Positions 1 to 24,601 of a DNA stretch of 64,000 nucleotides are shown here, one piece after another; positions within the stretch are counted from its first letter, which is position 1; each line of letters starts with the position of its first letter. This stretch comes from Paralvinella palmiformis (Eukaryota; Annelida; Polychaeta; Terebellida; Alvinellidae). Both the position numbers and the translations under genes were made by a program. The notes beneath the pieces are model-generated. The model worked only from the letters and a program-made list of their open reading frames with translations. It was not told the DNA's origin and did not search any database. Where the stretch lies: assembly GCA_025642065.1 (NCBI GenBank), contig JAODUP010000008.1, positions 732,001-796,000 of the forward strand, read 5' to 3'.

Positions 1-116
1 CGATTGTTGACTTGTAACAGTAAGTGAAGTCTCCTGTTATATGTCCTTCGTGCTAACTAAATGACTCACTTGTGACTAAGCAAGAAGACGCCGATTATTG
101 AACAAACACCATTTGT

Positions 117-149
<33 letters not shown>

Positions 150-153
<4 letters not shown>

Positions 154-225
154 ACATTGTATTAACGGTTCGCGCACTGACCAGGACCTGGGTAGCCGTT
201 ATCGCCGTATTACTCATATGATAAG
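150..225. repeat. Dispersed repeat shared with 59461-59536
   Basis: tttacattgtattaacggtt and gtgggtagccgttat-type sequence with ttactcatat are shared with 59461-59536, both beside GT microsatellite. It may be part of an unknown transposon end. Confidence 0.5.
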
Positions 226-1129
226 CTGATTACAGATTATTAGGCAAAAGTCCACAGACAATATATGCCATGATGCTTTCGTTTCGTGGAAGTCCGTAAT
301 ACGTGTTGCTCGTGTCTGAGGGATGTTTCGCCTTTCAATGAAACTCTTTGGCTGAACATGTATAATCGTCCTTACGCTGGAATGTGGCCTTTATTCCACA
401 CCCAAACACAATAGTATGGAGCCTATAGCACTTTTATGTAATGCGAGTTGATAAAAAGGGAAAAGTTTGTCAATCAGGAGAATTTCTTCCGTTTTTTATC
501 TTTCTATGTGAACTTTATTCAAAGCTAAAATAGTTTAATATTTAACACGGTTAATAATAATAATAATAATAGTAATATATTTAAGCACTCTTACTAGGAG
601 GGACCACTCTAAGTCATGTAAATTAAATCTGCACATTTTTTACTGAACTCATTGAGGTAAACACGTCAAGCTCCTATAGCACAAACAGATTTTAACATAA
701 ATACACTGGTTTGAAGATAGTATAAATAGGCTAATTTAAATAAATTAGTTTAAATTTGTTTTTAAATATTTCTTTACTTGTTGCGGTGAATCACAAATGA
801 TTAGGCAACTTATTCCACACCCTGGGGGTTGATGGTCTGAAAGGTGTATCTTCATACTTTGCTATGTGGCTTTTCGGCAACGTCATAAATTAATAAGTCT
901 CTACGGTGCTAACGGTAGTTGTCACGAAAAATCGAATTTAATCATCATCACCATGATTAGCATCGTTATCGATATTCGGTGAAACGAAAAATGGATGAAA
1001 CAAGCAACAACTGTTTAAATTAGCTAATGTGCAGTTAATGGACCGTGCGCTAAATATTCTATTTAATTGCCGAGAAGACCATCAGGATATAATGTATTTT
1101 ACAATTTGTTTTTGTATAGTTAATAACAG
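226..1129. other. Upstream region of the inhibitor gene, no gene seen
   Basis: AT-rich sequence with an AAT microsatellite near 550. It must contain the promoter or a leader exon of the gene that starts at 1130, but I can point to no clear TATA box or initiator. Confidence 0.4.
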
Positions 1130-14731
<13,602 letters not shown>

Positions 14732-14881
14732 AATTATCACCATAGATACATCACAACAGCTTTAACAACTTCTATTTAATCTCCGTTGTATCCAGATGAA
14801 AGTAAAATATGAAGCGTGATTATTTTAGAATTGATATTGGCAAATGTGTATATATTGGTAAATGTATATATATATATATAT

Positions 14882-14924
<43 letters not shown>

Positions 14925-15171
14925 TAATATGCGCAGATTCATTTTAAAATGCAAATAGAATCCCCCTATAGCATAGTATAGTTGTGATTAAAGCGTTTTA
15001 ACAGTCAGTGCTTTGATAACAAGCATGTCCATTTATGTATATCTGTTGTGCAAATGTGTGCGATCGTGTGTGTGTGTGTGTGTGTGCGTGTGCGTGCGTG
15101 CGTGTGCGTGCGTGCGTGCATGCTGTGCGTGTCTGAGTGCGTGTATACGAAGCTGTTTCGAGTTGGCTTTA

Positions 15172-15177
15172 AATAAA
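15172..15177 (+). terminator. Candidate poly(A) signal for the multi-domain inhibitor gene
   Basis: An AATAAA hexamer lies 441 bp after the stop codon at 14731, beyond an AT/GT microsatellite. It is the first good hexamer I noticed downstream in this orientation. Confidence 0.4.
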
Positions 15178-15293
15178 GCAATTAACATTTCCTGTCATGT
15201 TAACAGTTTATACAAAAATAAAATGTCTTCGTAATAGTTCCTTACTACAAAGTGACTTTGCAATTGTAGATAGATAGATACACGCGGACACAA

Positions 15294-15369
<76 letters not shown>

Positions 15370-16534
15370 ATAATTCATAAATTTAAACTGCACCAAAGGC
15401 AATAAAACAACACGTATCATTATAAACCCCTTTTTTCATTATTTATTTTCATGAATGGAGTGGGTAAAGGTCACTAGTGTGATTGATCGAAGCAGAAGCT
15501 CCCGTGTCCTACTTTAGCAAGTCAAATGATTAATGGGCAGCATTAAATCAAATGGACTTTTGGTAAAAATTAGATGACTTTTTCTTATTTTTTTTCTATC
15601 GTCAAATATCGTGCTGTAGACACCGGGTGCTGCCCATAAATACCTGTTTTTACTAGTCGTTTGGGTGCAGTTCAAGAAAACGTGAGTGAATGAGCGAGCG
15701 AGTGAGTGAGTGACCGAGTGGGTGAGCGAGCGAGTGAGTGAGTGAGTGAGTGAGTTTTTCTGGAAAACGAGGGAGAGGGACAGGTGCCAGTCGAATTGGA
15801 ACCCACGACAATGTCCCAGCCATCGTGGTACCGTAAGCTGCCGAAGAGAAGCTCTCTCTCCCTCCCGAATTTGGAACGGAAGTTGCAATTTCTGTTCTCA
15901 CCAATTGATAATGGAATAGTTTTCGGACGGCAGTTTTTGGACAATGGTTAGCTTCTCAACAATACGGTCGGCCCATTTAGCCTACCATGTGCACAAAAGT
16001 GACCGTTAAACTTAAATTATCGTCATCATCATCTCAACAATACGGTGTGTTGGCGGTAACAGTTACCGGCGATCGAGTTGTCCCATCCTCCTTCCTTCTC
16101 GGAATGTTCTCGTCGTGGACACCGTAATGCCAAAGTATTACTGTATTCATTATGTTCACCCGCCAAGTTGATTAACGCGATGCCGATACAATCAAGCCGC
16201 TCGTTTCTGTAGGCCATTGATTCGACCGTCACACGTGTTATCGACGAGTCGGTACGTCAATATTTACTGGATGCCCAACTGACTGACTAACTGAATGACT
16301 GACTGACTGACTGACTGACTGACTGACGCCCACTGTAATATCCTACGTCCGATCCGTCAAGCGGGAAGCTGTTTAACCGTTTAGAGCGTTCGATACCCGA
16401 CGGCGACAAAACTCATTGATCGCTGCTGCCATCAAGCGGATCGTGGCCAACCGGTGTGTGTCGGTCGCGAATAAAAGCCACCGTCGTCGTCGTGAAGCCC
16501 GCGGAGGTAGGAATTAATTCGTTCCGAAGGGATC
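15178..16534. other. Intergenic region between inhibitor gene and fucosyltransferase
   Basis: Holds an AT microsatellite (15297-15367), GAGT/GAGC repeats (15690-15755), a partial SINE and a GACT repeat (about 16265-16325). GC content rises from about 16340 into the gene, so the promoter of the intronless fucosyltransferase probably lies in 16340-16534. Confidence 0.5.
15966..16035 (+). mobile_element. Partial family A SINE
   Basis: Only the 3' part remains: ggtcggcccatttagcctac, catgtgcacaaaagtgaccg and a CATC tail. The head is absent. Confidence 0.65.
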
Positions 16535-17779
16535 ATGCTCCGAAAGCTTCTCTTCCGGCACCGACGGGCGCAGCAACTGCTCATCGTATTGGTCACCGTC
16601 TATCTGATGGCTTGGCAGGTGCTGAGGTGGGCACCGATCGGGATCTGGAACCGGTTCGAGATCCGGACCGCCGGTGATCCCTACGCCGAGATGTACGCTG
16701 TCGATCGCGGTTACCAACGGGCGGAGACGAACGAGGACCGGGATGAGGACCGGCTCTTGGGTCAGACGACCGATCCGGACGACAAACCGCTGAAGACGAT
16801 CCTCTTCTGGACGTCGTTCTACGAGAATCCCGACTTCTATTTCGGCTTCGGCCAGCAGCCGTTCCTGACCAACGACTGCCCGGTGTCCAACTGCCAGACC
16901 ATCCGCGACAAGGACAAGCTGAACGAGAGCAACGCCGTCCTCTTCCACGGCCCGAGGATCGAGGAGTTCGAGCCGAAACCCGACCACCGACCCCCCGGGC
17001 AGGTGTGGGTGCTCTTCCAGACCGAGCCGCATTACTACCCGAGCGTCGCCTATTTGCCGCAGTACGGCGGCATCTTCAACTACACGATGGCCAGCAAGCG
17101 GGAGGCGGACGCCTTCATTGCCTACGGCTGGGTGTTGCCGTCCCAGTACGGGAAGAAGATCCGGAAGGACGTGGTCGTCGATCCACGGCTGAAGCCCAAG
17201 TCGGTCGTCTGGATCGTCAGCCACTGCGACACGCACAGCCGGAGGGAGTGGTACGTCGAGGAGCTAGCCAAGCACATCGAGGTCGACGTGTACGGTGCCT
17301 GCGGTACGCTCAGCTGCCCGATAGGCGACCCGTGCCTGGAGCGGTTCGAGATGGAGTACAAGTTCTATCTGGCGCTGGAGAACAGCTACTGCAGGGACTA
17401 CGTCACCGAGAAGATGTACCGGACGATGACGTACGAGATAGTGCCGATCGTGTTCGGAGGCGCCAACTACACGCTCGACGCGCCGCCGCATTCCGTCATC
17501 AACATTCTCGACTATCCGCACCCACGTGACCTGGCCGCATATCTGAAATACCTCTCGGACAACGTCACCGCCTACGACGAGTACTTCGAGTGGAAGCGGC
17601 ACTACAAGATACAGCACTTTCGACATCGGATCTTCGGCCAGTCGTTCTGCAAGCTCTGCGAGGACCTCAATAACCCGGACTTCCGCTACAGGAACTACTC
17701 GGACATCGCCACCTGGTGGCTGGAAGACTTCTGCGACGCCGACATCATACCGCGGATACGGCGCCAGTACGGCTGGTAG
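16535..17779 (+). CDS. Alpha-1,3-fucosyltransferase (GT10), intronless
   Basis: A 414-residue type II Golgi enzyme expected to transfer fucose from GDP-fucose to GlcNAc on N-glycans or related glycans. A short basic cytoplasmic start (MLRKLLFRHRRAQQ) precedes a signal anchor at about 15-32. GT10 signatures are FNYTMASKREAD with the following AYG (181 onward), VDVYGACG (250-257), FYLALENSYCRDYVTEK (277-293, including the Glu-Lys pair that binds donor in the family) and VPIVFGGANY (303-312), then APPHSVINILDYP and a Cys-rich end (FCKLCEDL). Length is normal. There is no intron where the paralogue at 49617 has one. The gene is much richer in GC and CpG than its surroundings. The acceptor sugar linkage cannot be told from sequence. 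Confidence 0.95.
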   Translation: MLRKLLFRHRRAQQLLIVLVTVYLMAWQVLRWAPIGIWNRFEIRTAGDPYAEMYAVDRGYQRAETNEDRDEDRLLGQTTDPDDKPLKTILFWTSFYENPDFYFGFGQQPFLTNDCPVSNCQTIRDKDKLNESNAVLFHGPRIEEFEPKPDHRPPGQVWVLFQTEPHYYPSVAYLPQYGGIFNYTMASKREADAFIAYGWVLPSQYGKKIRKDVVVDPRLKPKSVVWIVSHCDTHSRREWYVEELAKHIEVDVYGACGTLSCPIGDPCLERFEMEYKFYLALENSYCRDYVTEKMYRTMTYEIVPIVFGGANYTLDAPPHSVINILDYPHPRDLAAYLKYLSDNVTAYDEYFEWKRHYKIQHFRHRIFGQSFCKLCEDLNNPDFRYRNYSDIATWWLEDFCDADIIPRIRRQYGW

Positions 17780-18189
17780 TGGTCGCCCGAAGCCTCCAGT
17801 CCAGGGTATCCAGGACGCCGTTTTAGACGTTCGCCTGAATCGATGCAGTATCGACATTACCGAAAAGATCAACGAACGATTTTTTTCCAATCGTCAGATG
17901 GTACTGATGCTTTCTCGGGTGCGTGATTCATTGGCAACGACATATTTAACCGAAATGGGCGGCTCAGTTTTTTCAAATAATACGGCGCGTGCGAAGTGCA
18001 CTAAACGCATTGAAGTCACCTTCGGTTAATAGCACGCAAATGAGGACAGCTAGCCCATCTCTGGTGCGATAGGACTTCTGTTGGTGTATTTTGGAAATAT
18101 ACGCCACAAATTGCGACTAGAGCACCGTCCGAGTTCAGGGTATTTACGATTTCGGCGAACGCGAAGCGAACGTTGAACTTCCTATGCCG

Positions 18190-18195
18190 AATAAA
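18190..18195 (+). terminator. Candidate poly(A) signal of the intronless fucosyltransferase
   Basis: An AATAAA hexamer about 410 bp after the stop codon at 17779, still in fairly GC-balanced sequence before the AT-rich intergenic region resumes. Confidence 0.4.
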
Positions 18196-18419
18196 GCGCT
18201 CGCCGAGAATTGATCACGGACGAGCTGTAATGCGGTTATCTATAAAAAAATCAATCTGTAATTTACGCGTTTTGTAACCCATATTGTAGTTCGCCAATAT
18301 AAAAACACATCTAACGATGTACAAATATCGGTTCGGTGATTGTTTGAGTAAAATGACAACAAATGAACATCGAATTCAAATGAATTATGTTGTCGGATTT
18401 GTGTGTGTGCGTCCGCGCT

Positions 18420-18423
<4 letters not shown>

Positions 18424-18495
<72 letters not shown>
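18424..18495. repeat. (CT)n microsatellite
   Basis: A pure CT run of about 70 bp, followed by GT-rich sequence, downstream of the intronless fucosyltransferase. Confidence 0.95.
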
Positions 18496-18497
<2 letters not shown>

Positions 18498-18782
18498 GTG
18501 TGTGTGATGCGTGTGTGTGTGTGTCTCACTAACCGCCATCTCATTACAACATCTCCCTCTCACTGACTGACTAATTGACAGACTGACTGACCGACCGACC
18601 GACCGATCTAAAGACCGACCAATTTAGCTACCGTTCATGCATGTCTCAAACTCACTCACTCACTCACTCACTCACTCTCAATTATGTTTGATCAGTAAAA
18701 TTAGATTTTACACATTTTTTCAAGAAATGTTAATAACAATCGGTCACTTGATTTTGGCGGCCGCTAATTGGTTAGATAATAT

Positions 18783-18935
18783 AGAATAAACGCCAATAGA
18801 CCCATTGCATGATGATATCCAAAACCAAAACAAACCAGGCGCACTTTGCATTGTGGGATTTATAGTTGAGCGATAATAGCGTGATAATCCCGCCATTTTA
18901 ACCTTAAACGTTGATGTTCAGGATCTGTTATAATC
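18783..18935 (+). repeat. Repeat copy leading into the THAP-like ORF
   Basis: Inverse match of 3430-3610; probably the 5' end of a DNA transposon whose coding part starts at 18936. I could not define the terminal inverted repeat by eye. Confidence 0.55.
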
Positions 18936-19345
18936 ATGCCAAAACCTAACTGCTACGTGCCGTATTGTCATGCCAATAGTAAGCGACATAAAGTGGGACG
19001 AAATGATGAGAAAGTGTCACTTCGAAGGATAGATGGATGGATGAATGTTGTTTAACGACACATCGGCACAATTTAGGCCATTCAGTGTCCTAGAACGTTT
19101 GGAAATAAAACCGTATTGAAGATTATATATAAAAGGTAATAAGTCGGAAAGAGTCAGAGTCACTTCGAAGGGAACGCGGCATGTATGTGGGCTTCACTTT
19201 CGTCTTTGAGGAGTTCACCTACTACGAAAAAAACACCAACAATATTCTCTTGGATACCAGAATGGACGGGTCTCGTAAAAGAATATACCAAGAAGTCGCG
19301 GCCGAGCTTGTAACGCAACTGCCACAGATTTTCAGAGACCACGTT
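18936..19345 (+). pseudogene. THAP-like transposon ORF interrupted by a LINE tail
   Basis: The ATG at 18936 opens MPKPNCYVPYCHANSKRH, which resembles the first Cys pair of a THAP DNA-binding domain (found in P-element-like transposases). At 19029 the frame is cut by a 130-bp insertion flanked by 13-bp direct repeats. After removal of the insertion and one repeat, the frame runs on (SLRRERGMYVGFTF) to about 19345, where a SINE-like sequence begins. The second Cys/His pair of THAP is not evident, so the assignment is tentative. The region upstream of the ATG is repeated in inverse orientation at 3430-3600, as expected of a mobile element. Confidence 0.4.
19029..19158 (-). mobile_element. 5'-truncated tail of the I/Nimbus-like LINE
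   Basis: The reverse complement matches the 3' end of the LINE at 28073-33840 (the stretch at about 33755-33840: ttctaggacactgaatggcc, then gttaaacaacattt and a TCCA-repeat tail). Here it begins with the GGAT-repeat complement. It is flanked by the 13-bp duplication GTCACTTCGAAGG at 19016-19028 and 19159-19171. Confidence 0.75.
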
Positions 19346-19460
19346 CAAATCCTGGCCGGCCTATTTGCGAAGGATGTTTCATCTTCTATTTGGGCTCATT
19401 TTCTTTGCATATTGTTTACCCCGTTTACCTCATGCCGTGCACGAAGGTGGCCGTGAAACG
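19346..19460 (+). mobile_element. Highly degenerate family A SINE
   Basis: Recognisable only from gttcaaatcctggccgg (B box), aaggatgtttcatcttc and gtgcacgaaggtggccgtga. It overlaps the end of the open frame that follows the THAP-like ORF. Confidence 0.4.
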
Positions 19461-20279
19461 GTACCATTTCGTACGCGCTATTTAGCGCCAATTATAATGT
19501 GAACCACAAACAGAAACGTTGATGCCATAATTAAACAGATTAATTGAATCTGACAGAACACGAGCATAGATGTAATTGATAAAACGTACAATACTTCAAT
19601 ACACCACCAATGCTGCCTGTAACAGTAAAGTAACTATACACACGGATGGAGGGAAAATCGGCAGATTTGGTCCAGGCTGTGGCCGTACGCGAGAAGTTTT
19701 GGACAAGTTCAATGGCTACATTTTGCCGTGTGGCCAAATCATAGATTATCGCCTAAAAGATAGCCGGTTTGTATGCGCATTGACAGCTTGTTTTAGCGCA
19801 CTACTTCTGGGATGAAAATCACTTACGAGGGACCGACCTTCTGTAAATCGCTAAATGCGCCGCAATCTACATGTAGTTGACGGTGAGACCGTATAGTGTG
19901 ACTCACAACCGGTTTGTTTAGCCCCAAACCCCACCGAAAGCCGAACGACTGCGTGGGGAAGAATGGATAATGGAAGGAAGATAGAATAAAATTTTAAAAA
20001 CAAACAGATGTACGCTTTGGAGGTCGCTCAATTCGACCTTCCATACACACTTTGTGTCATCCGCAGAAGTGACATATGGACACCAGCTGACCGCGGGAGA
20101 TAAACATGTGGGCGGTACACCACACCTCATCACCCATACACTATCGCCCAACTACGAGCGATGGTGATTGACGTTTATGATAGAAAAATATTTAACTAAT
20201 ACCATCGACGTCAACAAATCAATTGACCTTTACCTATGGCTAAACGCCGATATTTAATGAATTAACGTATTTAATTACG

Positions 20280-20470
20280 GGTTGAGTTGAGTTGGCCTGT
20301 TTGCCCTCGGCACTGGTCACCACACCTGGGACACGTGACTCGGGGGTGGGGGGGGGAGGGGGCGACTCCCTATGGAAACCAGCCGGAAATATGGGCTTCA
20401 GTCGGATTCGAACCTGCAACATTGAGTTTTGTAGCGCAACGGTCTAACTACTGTGCTGTAAGTATGTAAC
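20280..20470 (-). mobile_element. tRNA-like SINE candidate
   Basis: On the minus strand, cacagtagttagaccgttgc and tgcaggttcgaatccgact resemble A and B boxes. The body toward 20280 is G-rich. Only one copy was noticed. Confidence 0.4.
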
Positions 20471-20595
20471 TCTGGCGATATCAGAACACAGATTAATTAT
20501 TTTAAAATTATGTTATGTGTTATACTATCGTCGGTTGGCTACATCACAAACCGCACACACACACACGCAAGCACGCACGCACGCACGCACACACA

Positions 20596-20638
<43 letters not shown>

Positions 20639-21384
20639 TCATATACACATACATACGCTCACATACACACACGCGGGTGCTCACACGTGCGCTCACACAT
20701 ACATACATACACACATACATACATACACACAAACACACGCACGCGTGCGCTCACGTCCCATTCGAACATATAATACTATTAGATCGAGCCATGTAAAGAA
20801 CGATCTGCGAGGGACAGTTATATTTCTCAATAATTCACACCAGCTCACGATAAATTAGCATCAATTTTAATGTCAGTTCAATTTGAACAATTGATATTAT
20901 GTCATAATATATGTCTTACGGCCAAATTGTAGAATATGGATGGAGAGATAACGATTGATGGTATCTGAATAGCACTCTAAAATGTTACAGGCAACACAGG
21001 TACGTTACTAGGTTTAATTATTTAGACGGCGGTTTTTTCATACCAATTTATATCAATACGTTGGATGCCGAATTACATTTGATCATACATGTCGTGGTTT
21101 ATGGCTTTCCGCCATGAATAGTCTTAATGATAACAAAAATAAACTTCGTGCAGATAAATAGCCTATCGGTGACCCCCAAAGTAGGCAGGTGCATACGTGT
21201 CAAATCAGGTTAATAGTTGTCAACCTAGTTGTCAAATGAGTCAGTTAAATCGGTGCCCGATTGATGAAGATTTGCCGAAGTTCGAATCGATGTTTTTCGA
21301 ACTCGTCGAGGTGAACGGATCAATTGACCTTTATTCACGACAAAATGCTAATATTTAATAAATCAGAATATTTCATTATGCCGT

Positions 21385-21692
21385 CACTCACTCACTCACT
21401 CACTCACTCACTCACTCACTCACTCACTCACTCACTCACTCACTCACTCACTCACTCACTCACTCACTCACTCACTCACTCACTCACCCACTCACTCACC
21501 CACTCACCCACTCACTCACTCACTCACTCACTCACTCACTCACTCACTCACTCACTCACTCACTCACTCACTCACTCACTCACTCACTCACTCACTCACT
21601 CACTCACTCACTCACTCACTCACTCACTCACTCACTCACTCACTCACTCACTCACTCACTCACTCACTCACTCACTCACTCACTCACTCACT
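21385..21692. repeat. (CACT)n microsatellite, about 308 bp
   Basis: An almost perfect CACT/TCAC tetranucleotide array with a few CACC variants. It creates a long Ser-Leu-Thr-His open frame that is not a gene. Shorter tetranucleotide tracts of the same kind stand at 15690-15755 and 18647-18677. Confidence 0.95.
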
Positions 21693-22623
21693 CGTCACCT
21701 TCATTTATAATAATACGTTCGTCAAATATAACCCCTGAATTTTACACTAACCCATTTATAGGGTAATGGTAGATTCCTCAATAGTTAATACTTGGTGTTT
21801 TCAGGCATTCGACATTATGCGATGATGCCAACTCGTCGTATTACACGTCAAATATTAATTATTCAGTTTGCGCATCCAGTTTAATGATTCGATATAAAGG
21901 GGTTGCGGCTTGCGAGCGAGTGCGGCACGTCGTACGTGGCGACAGATAGCCAAGATTGTATAAAGTGATTCCATTTTCGTCAGCTGAAATTTGTCGTCCT
22001 TATTCCATTATTCCACATCACGATTAATAGCTCAAAGTTACAAATTGATGGCCTATTTACAAATATTATCGGTAAACTGACGGTAAACCTCGGCTAATAT
22101 ATGATTGTTTTTGTTGTTTTTAAATTATCTTTATTTATCATACGCACATAGAACACTACCTACAAAGTCAGCGACCACCTTTAGCATAATGTCAAAACAT
22201 ACATTGCAATATTACACAAATTAAAAATATATATAATTAATAATATTCATAAGTAATTGTCGTGCTAACAGGGGTACGACTGTTCCTGACCTTCTTCTTG
22301 CCAATCTGTAAAGTTACAAGTAACACTTCGGGTCTTTTCTTATTGTTTTACATATGACCCATTTCGGGTGGCAACATCCAATCCACACTCAATTTACGCG
22401 GCCATCTTGACCGGAACCGTATCATGTATCCGTCTACCACATCCCCGGGATGTATGCCGCATCCATATTTATGGAATGGTAACTTTATGATATCTAGGTG
22501 GGTTAATTTCCTGGACGCTGGAGAATGTTTTACGACGTAGGTGCTAGTACTTATCATTTCACTTCTGAAAATACTTTAATTTTAATTATATATTATATTA
22601 TATATATATATATATATAATATA

Positions 22624-22667
<44 letters not shown>

Positions 22668-23260
22668 ATATATATATAACACAATGAGTTCTGTCGGCGA
22701 GGTACGACTTTACCCAAGTTAAAGCTTTTGCCGTTAGTTCCAAAGGAAAATTCTAAACGCTGATTGGGAAAATTCTAAACGCTGTGGATTAACAATATAT
22801 ATTGTTATATATTCCAAGCGGCACCTAAATAACAAGAGCTTTAATTGAAGCCAACTTACGCCGGCGTCAGTGACCCACTAACCACACGGTAGCACAGTTT
22901 GAGAACAAGCACCAGCTACAATGAACATCGTATTTATTTGTTACCAAATAAGGCGAACATCTCGATTGTGCAGACTTCGAGCACTTTTTGACGATGCGCT
23001 TATGTCGTATTTATATTTGTTAATCCCGACAGATGCCATATCATCAGCTGTCAACAACGAACAATGATCTATATCAGAGTTTAAGCCTGACTAGGATGAT
23101 ATTCATCGAGGCTGGGTTTGTTTTGTTGTTCTTTGGGTGTTTTTTTTTTAAATCGCGGGAGATGTATTCCACGTTTACCAGAAGCAGGTTATTGTCCCGT
23201 ATTAGGTGACCATCTGGTGAAGACATGAAGCCAATAATGATGATGTCGTCTATTGGAGCA

Positions 23261-23262
<2 letters not shown>

Positions 23263-23337
<75 letters not shown>

Positions 23338-23424
23338 GACACACATACACACACATATATATAGACACACACACACACAACACTATCATGACTCATGATT
23401 GTGTGTGTGTGTCTGTCTGTCTGT

Positions 23425-23475
<51 letters not shown>
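23263..23475. repeat. Compound (CA)n/(TA)n/(GT)n/(CT)n microsatellite
   Basis: A 62-bp CA run, then short TA, CA and GT runs, GTCT repeats and a CT run. The palindromic parts (CA ... GT) could pair. Confidence 0.95.
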
Positions 23476-23477
<2 letters not shown>

Positions 23478-23946
23478 TGTGTGTGTGTGCGTGCATACGT
23501 GCGTGCGTGATGTTCCAATTAAGATATTGCCATTTTCACCTCGAGACATGTTAGATTGAGTGAATTTGTAGGTGTTTCGTTTAATCTTGGCGAATATCTC
23601 ATTCGGGAGAAGCATTTCCCGCCATGTATATGGCTAGTAAAAGACATATTTCCTCGCGAATTATAATATATATTAATAGTACATGGAGATATGATTAACG
23701 CTTCAATTTAATAACGTCAAGCAAATTTAATTTCAATGAAGTTATTGTTGATGACGATTCCAAACAGTTATTACCCACAGATTTTGAAATATTTTTGCAT
23801 AAACTAATTCATTGCAAACGTAGTTATGTTTTAAACTTTCGCTTAAATATAAATGACTAGTTCAAAACTGCTTGCATGTATTCGCGCGTGCGTGCATGCG
23901 TGCTTGCGTATGACAATGTGTTTAAATGACTCATTTATGGCTACAG

Positions 23947-24246
23947 AAAAAGCCCGAGCCAAAATCCAGCTCTTCTCAGTCTTCATCCGGTGTAAATAAA
24001 AAAGAAATTCAGGAGACATCGCCTTTCAGAAAATATCTATTTTCTAAAGGTAAAGATTTGGATGCTGTGTTTAGATTACGTTTTGTAAATGACAAAGATC
24101 CCGCCAGAAGAAAGTGTCTGGAGCTGGATAAAGTCGATGATTTATTCAGATTTGTCGTTGACTCAAGTGACTCAAATCGGGACGATTCATGGAGGAAAAT
24201 CATAGACTCACTGCACAATTCAATTAGAGGCAAGAGATGGAGATGA
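23947..24246 (+). CDS. Exon-like ORF of unknown function
   Basis: An open stretch of 100 residues follows an acceptor-like ttatggctacag in phase 0 and ends at TGA. It begins KKPEPKSSSSQSSSG and continues with a well-mixed charged sequence (FRKYLFSKGKDLDAVFRLRF, then DKDPARRKCLELDKVDDLF) that does not look like repeat translation. I do not recognise a family. It could be the last exon of an unseen gene, or an alternative end of the gene at 1130-14731, whose exon 10 begins APEPK in the same phase. If so, the intronless fucosyltransferase would be nested in an intron. A GAT/AAT microsatellite follows the stop at once. Confidence 0.4.
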   Translation, partial: KKPEPKSSSSQSSSGVNKKEIQETSPFRKYLFSKGKDLDAVFRLRFVNDKDPARRKCLELDKVDDLFRFVVDSSDSNRDDSWRKIIDSLHNSIRGKRWR

Positions 24247-24282
24247 TGATGATGAATGAATGAATGAATGATGATGATGATG

Positions 24283-24327
<45 letters not shown>

Positions 24328-24337
24328 TGCGATTTAT

Positions 24338-24601
24338 ATGACAACACATTTAACTATGTTGTTCTATGGGGTTTTACATAAAAATCAAACAGATTTTAGC
24401 CGAATACAGTTGAGAGAATCACTTCATGGATCTAAAGAGGAAATTAATTCAAATGTGTCTTTCTGTCGTAATTTCGTTGTGCCCTCTTCAGTTCGAGGTG
24501 ATACAATTGTAGCATCTGAGCGGATATCTATTAGTGACAATATGATCATCAGAAGCCAAAACGTGGTGTCGCAAGTACGAAAGCTTATATCGTCGAACTA
24601 A
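24338..24601 (+). pseudogene. Possible coding remnant of unknown origin
   Basis: An 87-codon open frame of non-repetitive composition (for example NVVSQVRKLISSN at the end) lies just after the AAT microsatellite that follows the exon-like ORF at 23947. It may be chance, or the continuation of that ORF after microsatellite expansion. No motif was recognised. Confidence 0.15.

Larger units (their letters stand above)
19461..23946. other. Repeat-rich region without a recognised gene
   Basis: Contains CA/AT/CA repeats at 20555-20750, the (CACT)n array, an AT block at 22575-22680 and the compound microsatellite at 23263. Short open frames here read as repeat translations or lack motifs. Confidence 0.6.

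Noticed and set aside
16514..17890. Minus-strand and alternative-frame ORFs of 208-240 codons over the fucosyltransferase
   Set aside because: They arise from high GC content. The + strand frame has every GT10 motif in order.
19576..19815. 79-codon ORF beginning near an IHTDGG string suggestive of RNase H
   Set aside because: Only the short IHTDGG string resembles RNase H; the other catalytic residues are not found and no reverse transcriptase is next to it.
21324..21710. 128-codon ORF of repeated SLTH
   Set aside because: Pure translation of the (CACT)n microsatellite.
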